Part shown: positions 1 to 11,841 of the stretch, in pieces
Layout of the letters: each line of letters begins with the position of its first letter
How positions within the stretch are numbered: the first letter of the stretch is position 1
Source of the DNA: Heterodera schachtii
Taxonomy: Eukaryota > Nematoda > Chromadorea > Rhabditida > Heteroderidae
Direction of reading: 5' to 3'
Length of the DNA: 64,000 bases
NCBI GenBank assembly: GCA_023374025.1
Contig: SIJG01000061.1
Location: forward strand, 728,437 to 792,436
Made by a program: the position numbers and the translations under genes
The notes under the pieces: model-generated
Database searches by the model: none
Seen by the model: only the letters and a program-made list of their open reading frames with translations
What the model was told of the DNA's origin: nothing

Positions 1-155
1 GGGTTTTTCATAATTTTCAAAATCAAATACTTTTCCATTAGCGCCGCATTTTTAATATTTTACTGTTTTGATGCTTTGCTTTTTTCAATTTGGTCATGTA
101 TTTCTTTGATTGAAATGATCATATGAATTTTACAAATGAAAATATAAGTTTGAAA

Positions 156-372
156 TAGAGTAGAGCGGTCCGGTAATATTCATCGGTATCGGAAAATAAC
201 CAAGTTTTTATAGAAATTTGAGCCAAATAAATTAATTATTTTATTCGGATTTCTATTCTTTCACAGTGAAAATCTTTAATGGTTATTTATTAGTATTGAT
301 ATACTGCCGGTTCTATAAATATCGGTAATTACCGGCCGGGTACGGTACTGGTACGGTTACCGCTCTACTCTA
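156..372. mobile_element. MITE-like element with terminal inverted repeats
   Basis: The left end tagagtagagcggt (156-169) is the reverse complement of the right end accgctctactcta (359-372), and similarity extends a few bases outward as ttgaaa/tttcaa. The interior is short, made of ccggta/taccgg-like words, and has no ORF. The end sequence resembles that of the elements at 1791, 19683 and 24577, so one family is likely. No clear target-site duplication could be fixed. Confidence 0.6.
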
Positions 373-884
373 GTTTCAATAAATTTTCAGTTTTTTTCTT
401 CCATAGTATTTATGGAATTGCGATCATTTATTATTAATTTGGCTTTTTGTGATACTCTCCTTAAACATTACATTGGCTAATTTATGTGTTAAAAATCATA
501 GACTCAACGCCAAAATTATTCAGGAAATTTTTTTAAGTTTTTAAAGCTGTTCACAAAATGTAATAATACCCATTTATCTGCCAATTTCATTTCATTTACT
601 ATTTTATAATGTTAAATTTTGTGTCTAATAAAATTTTGTCCCCTGGCCTTAAGCTAACAAATTTTATTCATTTGCTGTTATTTTACAATGCAATTCGAAC
701 TGCATTGTTATGTTAATCCGGCCGTTGAAATGGTAAAATATTCTAACAGCTTTATATATTTTTTAAATTTTTATTTTCAAAATTCGTCAAATTATTGTTT
801 TCTCATTTTATTCATATGTAAATAATGTATTATAAGTAAATGAAAATCCGTACAAAAGGCAACTCGTCTAATAAAAATTTTTTA

Positions 885-950
885 CAAAATAAGCCTTAGC
901 TTAAGCCAAAGGCTAGGCTTAGCCGAGCTTAGGCCTAAGCCTAATCCAAA
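885..950. repeat. Telomere-like TTAGGC/GCCTAA cluster with palindrome
   Basis: Degenerate hexamers of the ttaggc and gcctaa type are crowded here, including a perfect 14-base palindrome gcttaggcctaagc at 927-940. The hexamer matches the nematode telomere unit known from Caenorhabditis and Ascaris. Copies lie at 18812-18850 and 23665-23735. The copy at 18812 is the exact junction of the large duplication. Confidence 0.55.
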
Positions 951-1271
951 AATTTTGACTTAGCTTAAGCCATTGTACGGTTTCCTTTTGTATGTATTGT
1001 CATACACCGTAATTAGTAGTTTATATGTGTTTTAAACCCTCAAAATATGTGCAAAAACTTTGCCAAAAAGGTCAAAATTGTTTTAAAGTTCATTATCTCA
1101 TTTTCCACCACTTAAAAATTGTTTAAATTCTTTTTATGGTCTCATAAATTGAATTTTTCCTACAACGAATCTTTCTTTTATGTTATTTTTACTAAACAAG
1201 GCTAATACGAATCCTTAAATTTTTCGTTTTTCATTTAGCGTGGTCCTTTCCAAGTTTTATTGTCCCCTAAA

Positions 1272-3028
1272 ATGCCGTGCCGTTGTCGTCCCCTCCCTGT
1301 CGAACTTGTTAATGAATTTGTGTCCTTTGTCCCTGGTCTCTTTTGTCGCAAATTCGTTCTCCCAACAAATTCTCAATTCTTCTATTTGTTACTCCGTTCT
1401 AATCGTTCAAAAATTTGGAAAAGCGAAGTTAGAATTTATCAATTAATAAAATAAAAGTTAATAAATTAAGACCGTCGATGTGCGTGAGGAAAATGCCCTT
1501 TACACATTTGGCCAAGTGTTTCCGCCGTTCTCTGCCATCATACCACGTTTACCCGACCACCGCGACGCTTTCACAATTTCAATGCAACGAATCATGTAAA
1601 AAATTTCATAACAACTCTTATTTTAGGCGACTCTAGTCGCCTGAGGCGTTTTGGGGTCATGATACGAATCTCACACCTATTTCAACCAACTCCGATCCTA
1701 ACAATCCCAAAATTCCATTTTTCCAGACATTTTTTTTGCAAACCAAAGAATACCCTTGGCTTTCATAGTTTTAAAATCTGGACATTAAAGTAGAGTTGAG
1801 CGGGACCGGGACCAAAACACGGACAACTGAGTACCGAAGGCTCGGTTTTGATCAGTTTGACCGGTACCGGGAAATCCCGGTTTCCCAGCCAAAAAGTCCC
1901 GGTTCCGGTTTTGACCCAAATTTCCGGTCCCGCTCAACTCTAAAATTAAAGAGAATATAGCGCCAACACCATTTTTTATACATTTCAGGTTTCTCGAAAA
2001 TCTGGCCATCGGCCGCTTATTGCCGCTGTATGAACTTTTACATCCAAACGGCCATTCTAAGTGGATAATGTCGTTGCGCGCACGAAATGTTCCCGATTCT
2101 GTATATTTGCCATTCTCTCACAATTACCACTAAAATCTGACCAATTAAGACACAAAACAGTTCATTGGTTGGTGCCTAATCGCGCAAATTAGGCCGGGTT
2201 TGGTTTACTCCCTCCTTTTTCTACTTACTTTTCCTTGCTAAAAATGGTATTTTAACAAATGCTACTCGAGAGTCTCGGCCTCGAACTTTAGTTCCTAATA
2301 CAATTATATATTTTAGTGATAATTTGCCTATTTTCTTTCAAATTTAGCGTCCCACCGTTTGGGCATTTTTTCAAACAAATTCGGCCGCAATTGCCTCTCG
2401 CTTCCATTGCGTCTTTCATCCCATCCAGCTAACCGATGCTTATGTCGTAAGCTTGAATTTATTCAAGGAAAATTAATGCAATTTCCGATTTTTTAATTAT
2501 TTATGCGTTAATTTCACAATGATTTTGTTAAAGGAATGGGATGTCGCTTTGGTCTCTTTCGCCGACCGCGTGGCATGGCGCCACAATTGGAATCCGCTCA
2601 CTCAACAGATTCGGTCAGCACTAGCGCAGGTAGGAAAAATTCATAATCAAATGTGTAAAATATAATTAAGGAATTAATCATTTACATTTTGTGGCATTTT
2701 TTTGCTTAATTTGAACGATTTATGTTTGGCCTGCATGAATTTGGCCCTTTCTCTGCCAGCCCTAATTATATTTTTTTGAATGAAAATTTCCTTATTCCCA
2801 TCTGCTCGATAACAAAATTGCAGAAATTTTTCTTTAATTTGCCGTTTAAATTTCGGAAAATTCTGAATGTATTTGCTTTTTATTGCCTCGTGCCGTTCAT
2901 TTTGTGCATTTTCAAAATCTTATTTTTTGCCATTTTAGATTGAATATGGTGTGGTGCCGTCTGACGTTGATCCTTCCCCGTACGACCTCCCGCCCAGCGA
3001 TTCACCGCCATCCTTGGGGGGGCTTTAA
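1272..3028 (+). CDS. F-box-like family protein, copy A
   Basis: Six exons: 1272-1427, 1471-1595, 1989-2100, 2348-2446, 2534-2629, 2939-3028; 225 residues. Every intron is GT-AG and the phases agree (0,2,0,0,0). The first exon carries an LPVELVNEFVSFVPG stretch that resembles the start of an F-box, the motif that binds Skp1 in SCF ubiquitin ligases. Divergent F-box-like families are expanded in cyst nematodes, but the match here is weak. Later exons carry GRLLPLYELLHPNG, then a conserved aromatic exon with FHPIQLTD, then EWDVALVSFADRVAWRHNW. The tail is rich in Asp and Pro and ends PPSLGGL. No signal peptide or membrane segment is visible, so an intracellular protein is expected. The start is the first ATG after a conserved tttag acceptor and is shared by all four copies. 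The last exon reads IEYGVV where B and C read IESGEV. Intron 2 holds a MITE-like element. Coding status is well supported; function is not. Confidence 0.72.
1791..1942. mobile_element. MITE-like element in intron 2 of copy A
   Basis: The ends tagagttgagcgggacc and ggtcccgctcaactcta are exact inverted repeats. The 152-base interior consists of accgg/ccggt and cccggt words and has no reading frame. The same insertion lies at the same intron position in copies B and C but not in copy D, so it entered the A/B/C lineage before those copies were made. Confidence 0.7.
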
Positions 3029-3628
3029 TTGGTCAGAAACAGTGCCTTTACCGTAACTCAAACAAACCAAACGCAAATTATTGTCTAACATTTACCAGAA
3101 CTCTTAATTTTCAACTCTCAAAGAATTTTTCTCATTTAATTATTATTTTTTCATTTTCTATTGCAATCTGAAAAAGCTGGAATAATAAAATTTTTCAAAA
3201 TTTTTGTCATTATAAATTGTGCTTTTATCTAAACGGCTTAAATTGGTGTGAAAATCTCTCGTTGAAATAATTAATCGGCCAAATTTCAACCGGTTGAGCG
3301 TTGCCGTTTGAGCGCCGAATAAATTTGTAAGTTGAATTGGCGGTTAAAACGCCGAAAAATTTTGCTGGTCTTGGTACGATCAATAAAAGAAAGAAAGAGT
3401 TTGATAAGCCTTTCTTTTTAAGTCTTTTTTGTGGTGTTGGGCAATTTGCTATGCTGTTTTGCCAAACTGAATTTGTGGGATTAATTCGGCAAATTCCAAA
3501 AATTCCGCAACTTTTCCTCGATAAAAAATGATAGCTTTATATTCGAGAGTTCGCCTCGAGTCCCGGTTCCCAAATGCAAAATTAAATGTTAATTTTAATG
3601 ATAAATTTACTTTTTCCTTCAAATTTAG

Positions 3629-3907
3629 CTTGCCATCGTTTTGGCATTCTTTCATATAAAATCGGCCGCTTTTTCCTCTTGGTTCAATTGCGCTTTTCAT
3701 CCCATTCATTTGACGGAACTTATTGTTGTAAATTTAATTTATTCAATATTTGTTTTTTTTATGTACCTCGTGCCTTTATTTTGTGCATTTTCAAAATCTT
3801 ATTTTTTGCCATTTTAGATTGAATATGGTGTGGTGCCGTCTGACGTTGATCCTTCCCCGTACGACCTCCCGCCCAACGATTCACCGCCATCCTTGGGGGG
3901 GCTTTAA
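3629..3907 (+). other. Exon cassette pair 1 (exon-4-like and exon-6-like)
   Basis: Exon-4-like segment 3629-3727 (acceptor ag, donor gtaaat) and exon-6-like segment 3818-3907 (acceptor ttttag, stop TAA) are both open and in phase 0, separated by a 90-base intron. The first gives an AFFHIKSAAFSSWFNCAFHP run, diverged from exon 4 of copy A. The second differs from the copy A tail only by Asn for Ser. It could act as an alternative 3' end of copy A that skips exon 5, or it may be an unused duplicate. Confidence 0.5.
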
Positions 3908-4507
3908 TTGGTCAGAAACAGTGCCGTTACCGTAACTCAAACAAACCAAACGCAAATTATTGTCTAACATTTACCAGAACTCTTAATTTTCAACTCTCAA
4001 AGAATTTTTCTCATTTAATTATTATTTTTTCATTTTCTATTGCAATCTGAAAAAGCTGGAATAATAAAATTTTTCAAAATTTTTGTCATTATAAATTGTG
4101 CTTTTATCTAAACGGCTTAAATTGGTGTGAAAATCTCTCGTTGAAATAATTAATCGGCCAAATTTCAACCGGTTGAGCGTTGCCGTTTGAGCGCCGAATA
4201 AATTTGTAAGTTGAATTGGCGGTTAAAACGCCGAAAAATTTTGCTGGTCTTGGTACGATCAATAAAAGAAAGAAAGAGTTTGATAAGCCTTTCTTTTTAA
4301 GTCTTTTTTGTGGTGTTGGGCAATTTGCTATGCTGTTTTGCCAAACTGAATTTGTGGGATTAATTCGGCAAATTCCAAAAATTCCGCAACTTTTCCTCGA
4401 TAAAAAATGATAGCTTTATATTCGAGAGTTCGCCTCGAGTCCCGGTTCCCAAATGCAAAATTAAATGTTAATTTTAATGATAAATTTACTTTTTCCTTCA
4501 AATTTAG

Positions 4508-4785
4508 CTTGCCATCGTTTTGGCATTCTTTCATATAAAATCGGCCGCTTTTTCCTCTTGGTTCAATTGCGCTTTTCATCCCATTCATTTGACGGAACTT
4601 ATTGTTGTAAATTTAATTTATTCAATATTTGTTTTTTTTATGTACCTCGTGCCTTTATTTTGTGCATTTTCAAATCTTATTTTTTGCCATTTTAGATTGA
4701 ATATGGTGTGGTGCCGTCTGACGTTGATCCTTCCCCGTACGACCTCCCGCCCAACGATTCACCGCCATCCTTGGGGGGGCTTTAA
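4508..4785 (+). other. Exon cassette pair 2
   Basis: Exon-4-like segment 4508-4606 and exon-6-like segment 4696-4785 match cassette pair 1; one base is missing in the intervening intron. Splice sites and the stop codon are kept. The same alternatives apply: an alternative terminal exon set or a dead duplicate. Confidence 0.5.
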
Positions 4786-5385
4786 TTGGTCAGAAACAGT
4801 GCCGTTACCGTAACTCAAACAAACCAAACGCAAATTATTGTCTAACATTTACCAGAACTCTTAATTTTCAACTCTCAAAGAATTTTTCTCATTTAATTAT
4901 TATTTTTTCATTTTCTATTGCAATCTGAAAAAGCTGGAATAATAAAATTTTTCAAAATTTTTGTCATTATAAATTGTGCTTTTATCTAAACGGCTTAAAT
5001 TGGTGTGAAAATCTCTCGTTGAAATAATTAATCGGCCAAATTTCAACCGGTTGAGCGTTGCCGTTTGAGCGCCGAATAAATTTGTAAGTTGAATTGGCGG
5101 TTAAAACGCCGAAAAATTTTGCTGGTCTTGGTACGATCAATAAAAGAAAGAAAGAGTTTGATAAGCCTTTCTTTTTAAGTCTTTTTTGTGGTGTTGGGCA
5201 ATTTGCTATGCTGTTTTGCCAAACTGAATTTGTGGGATTAATTCGGCAAATTCCAAAAATTCCGCAACTTTTCCTCGATAAAAAATGATAGCTTTATATT
5301 CGAGAGTTCGCCTCGAGTCCCGGTTCCCAAATGCAAAATTAAATGTTAATTTTAATGATAAATTTACTTTTTCCTTCAAATTTAG

Positions 5386-5664
5386 CTTGCCATCGTTTTG
5401 GCATTCTTTCATATAAAATCGGCCGCTTTTTCCTCTTGGTTCAATTGCGCTTTTCATCCCATTCATTTGACGGAACTTATTGTTGTAAATTTAATTTATT
5501 CAATATTTGTTTTTTTTATGTACCTCGTGCCTTCATTTTATGCATTTTCAAAATCTTATTTTTTGCCATTTTATGTTGAATCTGGTGAGAGGCCGTCTGA
5601 TGTTGATCCAACACCGTACGACCTTCTGCCCAGCGAATCACCGTCATCTTTGGGTGGCCTCTGA
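5386..5664 (+). pseudogene. Exon cassette pair 3, acceptor of the last exon lost
   Basis: Exon-4-like segment 5386-5484 is kept. The exon-6-like segment (5575-5664) belongs to a different sequence lineage (VESGERPSDVDPTPYD, ending SLGGL) and is preceded by ttttatg instead of ttttag. The normal acceptor is therefore missing and the cassette should not splice in the family pattern. A related cassette with the same defect lies at 21731-22006. Confidence 0.5.
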
Positions 5665-8206
5665 TTGGTCATAAACAGTGCATTTGCAATCACTCAAACA
5701 AACAAACGCTAATTATGTCAAACATTCACCGGAACTCTTTAAATTTTGAACGTATGTAAAAGTCTCTCGAAATCGAAATGGCTTAAATTGGGGGGGGGGG
5801 GGGGTGTTCAGACACAAAATTTAAAAAAAAAATCAATATTCTCGTGATTTATTGCTTGTAGGTGCCAAGCCCCTCCCCCCTACCCCCTCCTTCAACATAA
5901 TTAAATTTAGAAAAATTTTCAAAGACGTCGGTGATGGCGTCACCCACCGAGAGAAAAACGGAAACTTTGCCTCATTTAATATTTTAAATATGAATAATAA
6001 AAGTGAATAATTCATAGTTAATAATTAAGATAAATTTTAAATTCTCTTTTTCCCCAATTCTCATCAGTATTTTTGGTACTCTTGACTTATACGATGTTTT
6101 TTCCCGTAGACGGATCCCGACAAATATGGTAACAATCGATAGCTCTCGATAAAACAAATCGACCTAGGGGTGGGGGAAGTTGGTCAAAAGCGATTAAACC
6201 GGTTTTTGAACCGGATCAAAACGCACGCGAAAAATGAAGATTGGTCACAATTAATGGACATTTCAGTAGCAAAGAATCAACGGATAAATAAATAAACATT
6301 CTATCACAATATGTCACTTTTTTTTGAAAAAATTGCTAATTTTTTAAACTGTAATGAATGCCAATGGAAAATCAATTTTTGAATGTCTTCGTTTGTTTTT
6401 CCCATCCCTCCCCCTTTTTGTTGACCAATTCAAATGCCATTCTTTTAATCGCCATCAAAAAAGTCACTTATCACTGACAACGACAGTAGCAGATTAATTG
6501 CATTTGAATTCTTCACCAATTACATAAATTTCGCCATTTTCACTTATTTTCTCTCCAATTTCATTTTCCATTCGTTTTTTTGTGGTGCCGGCGACGACTT
6601 TTTCTTAAATCCTCCACTTTTGATTACCTAAACTTTTGTTTATCTTTTTTCATCATTGCAGAAATGATAATTGTATCACATATATTTACATTATTTTTGA
6701 TTCGTTTTAATTCCATTAAATTCTTTTCTGAGATGTCCATTTATTTCCAAACCAGTAAATTTCATAAGAAATTACATTTAATTAGTTAAAAACATTAAAA
6801 TTGGATCCTATTGTACAGTGTTGTACATTTGTCAGGTGGCAATTATAGAGTTAAATGGAATTTCAGCCCTAGCGGAAAAGTGGTTGATTTTTTCGACCAG
6901 TTTTTATCTGCCTAAAACTCGAGAAAACAGGTCGATAATTTGAATTTTCTAACAAAATGCCTCTAGAGATCGGTAAAATTTTGCTAATGCAGTTTTGTCG
7001 AACCGGATTTGCCAAATTATTCGATAATTTCGTAACCCAAAAATTCCGCCGTTTATTTTCAAATCGACCACTTTTCCGATAGCGCTTTATTTTCATTTTT
7101 TTGGTATTTGGTGCTTTACCTTTTTCAATTTTGGTCATACAGTGGTGGAAAAAAGTCGACTCAAAAGTGGTAAAATTTGTAAATTTTAAAATTTTGCACT
7201 TTACTTGACTTATTCATTCCGAGATTGATTCATGCTTGTTTAACTTTTGTTGCGGATCAAAAGTCTTTTACACAAATTTTATCAGATCGGCTGAGAAAAT
7301 TTTTCTGGAAATTTTTGATGGCTTATTGAAAAGATACAAAATTCTCTACCGAATTGCCTTTTTATGCTAAGGCTACCATTTGAAAACATTAAAAAGCATC
7401 TTGAGTCAAGATTTTTCCACCACTGTATCTTTTTAATCTTTTTATGTCGTATTTTCTTTGTTTGAAACAAACACATTTGTTGTAAGAATATTCATATTTC
7501 TATTTAAACCACTAATATTTATTAAGTGATTTGTTGACTGAGTTAAATTGTTGGATGATCAAAATAGACAACAAAAATCATATTTATTTACTATAAATAC
7601 ATTATTCATTTTATTGTTTCTAATTTTGTACCCTGGCATTAAGCTAACAATTTGTATTCGTTTGGTTTTCATTTTATTATGGAGATTGATCTTCAATGTC
7701 ACGTATTCCCCGCCATCGAGGTGGTAAAATTTCCAAGCTTTACACTTTTTTTCTCATTTTCATAATTCGTCGTTATTATTGTTTATGTTTTCTCATTTTA
7801 TCGACATAAGTAAATATGTAATTAAATAAAATTCAAATTTATATGTGTTATAAACCCTCAAAATATATTAAGAACTTGTCGAAAAACAAAAATTGTTTTT
7901 AATCGGTCATTTTCACCGCTTAACTTTGATTATCAAAATTATTCGCTTGGTTATATCTCCCAAAAAAAGGATTTTAAATTATAAAAAATGTTGTATTTTT
8001 AATAAAGCACAATTTTGCTTAAATTCTTTATTTTTTATTTTTCATTATCTCGTTAAGAAAATTATGAATATTTTTTATTTTTTAAATTTTTTCCTCCATG
8101 AAACTTTTATTTTATTTCATTTTATAATTCACAAAGCTTAACAAATCCTTAAATTTTTCACTTTTTCATTTAGCGTGGTCCTTTCCAAGTTTTATTGTCC
8201 CCTAAA
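5665..8206. other. Intergenic region between copy A cassettes and copy D
   Basis: No gene is supported. It contains a run of 15 G (5790-5804), a stretch at about 5850-6600 that is repeated at about 22160-22900 downstream of copy B, a Tc1/mariner-type MITE (7140-7425), and the degenerate upstream flank of copy D (about 7600-8206), which aligns with the flanks of A and C around the words accctggc and ttaagctaac. Confidence 0.55.
7140..7425. mobile_element. Tc1/mariner-type MITE with TA target duplication
   Basis: The left end cagtggtggaaaaaagtc and the right end attttttccaccactg are inverted repeats of about 26 bases with a few mismatches. Both ends are bordered by TA (7138-7139 and 7426-7427), the target duplication of the Tc1/mariner superfamily. 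The 286-base element encodes no transposase, so it would be a non-autonomous passenger. Confidence 0.75.
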
Positions 8207-10082
8207 ATGCCGTGCCGTCGTCGCCCTCTCCCTGTCGAACTTGTCAATGAATTTGTGTCCTTTGTCCCTGGTCTCTTTTGTCGCAAATTCGTTCTCCCAA
8301 TAAATTCTCAATTCTTCCATTTGTTACTCCGTTCTAAGCGTTCAAAAATTTGGAAAAGCGAAGTTGAATAAAGAATACATATGAAAGCAATCAATTAATT
8401 ATCTTTTAATTTCAATTCAGTCGGACGATCTGCGGGAGGAAACCGCCCTTTATGCTTACGGACAAAGCTCACCGCTGTTTTATGCTGTAATCCCGAGAAT
8501 CCCAGCACACCGGGACTGTGTTGATCTTTTAATGCAAATGACCAAGTAAAGAGCAGACATCATTTGGATGAAATAATTCATTAATCCTTAATATATACAG
8601 CTTTTCTGGTCTTCTTGCATCTGGACATTTACTGCCATTCTTTGAATTTTATCTTGCCACGGATGGGTCATCGAGATGGATCCTATCTTTGCGTGCTCTG
8701 AATGTACCCGACTCGGTATGTTTACTTTTTGACAAAGCTAAAAAATTCAATCCAAATGACAAATTATTTTATCATTGTTAAATTGGTACTAAGTGTTATT
8801 GAGAGTGATTGGGAACTCGAAATTCGGGTCCTGGTCCGGGTTTTCAAAATTACTGTTCTACTTTTCCTTATTAAAAATGATCAGGTTGCTGCAGCCCGAA
8901 CGCAGATAATTTTCACGTCACACGGCAACCCTATTTACCATATTACTTCTTCTGTATTTATAAAATAAAAATTGGAATCCCCAATATAGAAATTAAAGTT
9001 TGTGAGTTTTGCATTTTTTGGACACTGTTTAAAAGAATTACGGTGGAATTCACTGTTGTAAAGTCACGCGCTGATAGTAATTAATTTAAAAAAAGTGATT
9101 AAACCGTATTACATTAATACAAAAAAATGACTGAATACAGGCAGAATAATTTGGGTTTTTCTAATTTTATTTATCACATCAATTCGAAATCAGAATATAC
9201 CAGACACTTTTTATGGGTCTAGAAAGTCTATTAGAATGCCTGATTATAGTCGGCCAATTCCAAATTATCAATGACAAAATTCAAGTTTCCATTTTTATTT
9301 TGTTTTTTGGGCTTAAGCGTGCCACCGTTTGGGGACACTTTAATGACAATTCGAATGCGTTGGCCTCTCGTTTTCGGTGTTCGTTTCAAATGGTGCAATT
9401 AAATGCTCCATTGGTGGTATGTTTAAATACGAGTAGTGAGAGAAAGAATTATTTAATTATATTTCTTGATTTTCCATTTAAAGGAATGGGACGTCGCGTT
9501 GGTCACTTTCGCTAGCCGTACACTTTGGCGCACCAATTGGAATGCTCTTTCCAGCACAATTCATACAGCCTTAATTCGGGTAGGTACATATAAATAAAAT
9601 ATTTTTCAATAATTTTTCCAAATGATCATTACTGGGGCTGTAATTTAAGCGAGAAAAATCGCGAAACATTATTTAAATAGGTACAAGAAATACAAAATAT
9701 GTATTAAACTATTACAAAACCCCGAAATAGGTAAACATAATTTTTCATTAATGATTTTTTAATCTAAAAAGCAAATAAAAGGTTAAATTTTGGTCTTTTA
9801 CTGTGTTAAACGAATAATTTAAATATTTTCGTAGAAAATTTGATATTTTTAAAGTAAAAATTATTGGAAAATACTTTTTTCTTGCTTATTCTGTGCGTAA
9901 TAAATGCGCATTAATTTTGGGTATTTACCTAAATTTTACAGCACAAATCAATAATATTTTCTGAAAATTTTCAAAACGCTTTCATTTCTAAGATTGAATC
10001 TGGAGAAGTTCCGCCTGCCGTTGATCCGACTCCACATGACAATCCGCCCACCGATTCTCCGCCATCTTTGGGTGGCCTCTGA
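8207..10082 (+). CDS. F-box-like family protein, copy D (diverged paralogue)
   Basis: Six exons: 8207-8362, 8421-8545, 8601-8715, 9318-9416, 9484-9579, 9993-10082; 226 residues. Intron positions and phases are the same as in copies A-C, but introns and exons 2-6 have diverged strongly while exon 1 is nearly unchanged. Exon 2 reads SDDLREETALYAYGQ where A reads TVDVREENALYTFGQ. Exon 3 has one extra residue. The tail keeps IESGEVPPAVDPTPHD and ends PPSLGGL. No stop, frameshift or lost splice site was found, so the gene seems to be under selection. It lies about 1.8 kb upstream of the secreted SPRY copy and has no counterpart in the right-hand duplication unit. The weak F-box resemblance is in exon 1 only; the rest of the protein matches no domain I can name. 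Confidence 0.7.
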
Positions 10083-11841
10083 TTTGTCGGAAAAATGCCG
10101 TTGCCGTCGCTAAACAAGAAACGCTAATTTTGTCTAACATTACCGGCACTCATTAAATTTCCAACTCTCGAAGCAATTTACTCGCTTAATTATGTTTTTG
10201 GTTTTCATTGCAATTAGCAGCTGAAACAATAAATCATTTCATCTTTTATCTTCAGTCATAAAATGTTTTTAATGAGGTAAAACGGACTGTTTCAATAGTC
10301 TGAAAAATTATTATGGCCAAAAAAGTGACTTTATCTTGCTTTTTCGAGACAATGTGCAGAGTCAAAATGCCAACTCGTACAAAAATGAATTTTTAGAAAA
10401 CGAAGCCTCGACATAGAACCTAAACCTTAATTTTCAACGATTAAAAATTTTGTGTACGAGTTGCCTACTATGAATTTTTGTACGAGTGTCATCTGACACC
10501 TGCTGCACTCAATGACGCCGCCGAAATGACTTCGACCCATTTGATTGTGAGAGCAATCGTAACGCGAATTTTTCATAGTACATAGATAAGAAAAAATTAA
10601 AATATCAAAATCTTGGTATCATTCGAAAGCTCTTCATAAGCTTTATTAGCCTTACAAAAATCACAAAATTTCCTACCTAATAGAAAAGTTTTTATAAAAA
10701 AACTTCAGAATAAGACTTTCGCAATTTTCATGTTATAACTTTTTTGTAATTGCCTAAGCGCCAAGCAATAGCTTAGAAACACCTTCTAAAGATGTAATGC
10801 TTTTGAATGATTCCAAGATTGTTGGATTTGGTTGATAGTGAAAAAAGTCTGTGTTCGCGCCCCTTTGGCGTTGCTCCAACAATCCTTTTATTTAATCAAA
10901 TTTTCAACACTTTTTTAAATTCCCCATTTTCATAAACTTTTTTAATAGTTTGGCCTTATAAATCATTTTTACTAAAAATATGAAAAGGCTTCTTTAGTTA
11001 TGCATGCCATTGTGCTTCCGGCAGCGTAAAAATGCCAGAATTCCGGGGTTTCGGCCGGCCAAAAAATTTATGAAAATCCTAATCCAAGAAAACTCAGCGT
11101 AATAATGGAAATTGATAACAAAAAAGCACCATTTATTTATGCCAAAACTTTGAAAGATCGTTTTTGACAGAATGAGAAAATCGTTAAATTAAAAATATTT
11201 TTGGTACATTAAAAGTAAAAAAACAATTAAGATATTAACCGACAATGTAATGGTGAAGAAAATGAATGAGTCGAAAAGCATTTCAAATTACCCAAATGGA
11301 AAAATAATTCAAAGCTTACAAAACATTTACAAAAATGAAAACAATAAGATTTTGTAAATTACGGTACTTTTGTAGCCGCTGGTATATTCCACATTCTTAG
11401 GTACGCATTCAAGCTAAGTATATGCTTTCACATGTACTGTAATTAGAAACACCCGTACTATAATGACCCAAACCATAATCCATCTTTTAGAATGCCTTCC
11501 TTTGAACTTTTTAGGCGTGTTTTGAATAAACACTTTTTTTCCATACGGTTTTTCTGACCAACACGAAAATTATGCGATGATACAATTCAAAAAAAAAAAT
11601 CAAGCCCTTTCGGCCATGAGCAAATCTAATGCTTTTAATTACTTTACTATTTATTTATTTATCCAAAGAAATGCAAATCATTGATTTTAAAAGAGAAAAT
11701 TATTATTAATTATCGTTTAGCAACGTCACTTCCCTTCCAACCTGGCAATAAATTAACAAATGAATTTCATGCATATTTATGAGAGAAATTTTTGTCATTT
11801 ATTAAAGACAATTTCTTTACAATTAAAATTTTATTTAAAAA
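10083..11841. other. Intergenic region between copy D and SPRY copy 1
   Basis: AT-rich with no credible coding exon. A possible small inverted-repeat element lies at 10371-10463. A caataaa box at about 10228 could serve as the polyadenylation signal of copy D. The segment just before 11842 should hold the promoter of the secreted SPRY gene; no recognisable element was seen. Confidence 0.45.
10371..10463. repeat. Small inverted-repeat element
   Basis: The left end caactcgtacaaaa and the right end gtacgagttg (10454-10463) are inverted, and a third gtacgag word follows at about 10480. The words gtacaaaa and caactcg recur near 850-870, so this may be a fragment of a dispersed element. Confidence 0.4.

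Larger units (their letters stand above)
1..1271. other. 5' flank of F-box-like copy A; no gene seen
   Basis: AT-rich, non-coding. It contains a terminal-inverted-repeat element (156-372) and a telomere-like hexamer cluster (about 885-950). From about 340 onward it is closely matched by the flank of copy C (from 23184), and from about 922 by the flank of copy B (from 18812). Directly before the gene a pyrimidine-rich tract ends in tttag at about 1238, some 33 bases before the ATG. This site is kept in all four gene copies and could be a 5'UTR intron acceptor or a spliced-leader acceptor. Confidence 0.6.
2887..5566 (+). repeat. Three tandem 878-bp units derived from the F-box-like 3' end
   Basis: The same sequence recurs with a spacing of 879, 878 and 878 bases, measured from the terminal exon at 2939, 3818, 4696 and its degenerate fourth form at 5575. 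Units are almost identical, which suggests recent amplification by unequal exchange. Each unit holds the downstream flank of the gene, an exon-4-like cassette and an exon-6-like cassette, but no exon-5 equivalent. Confidence 0.85.
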
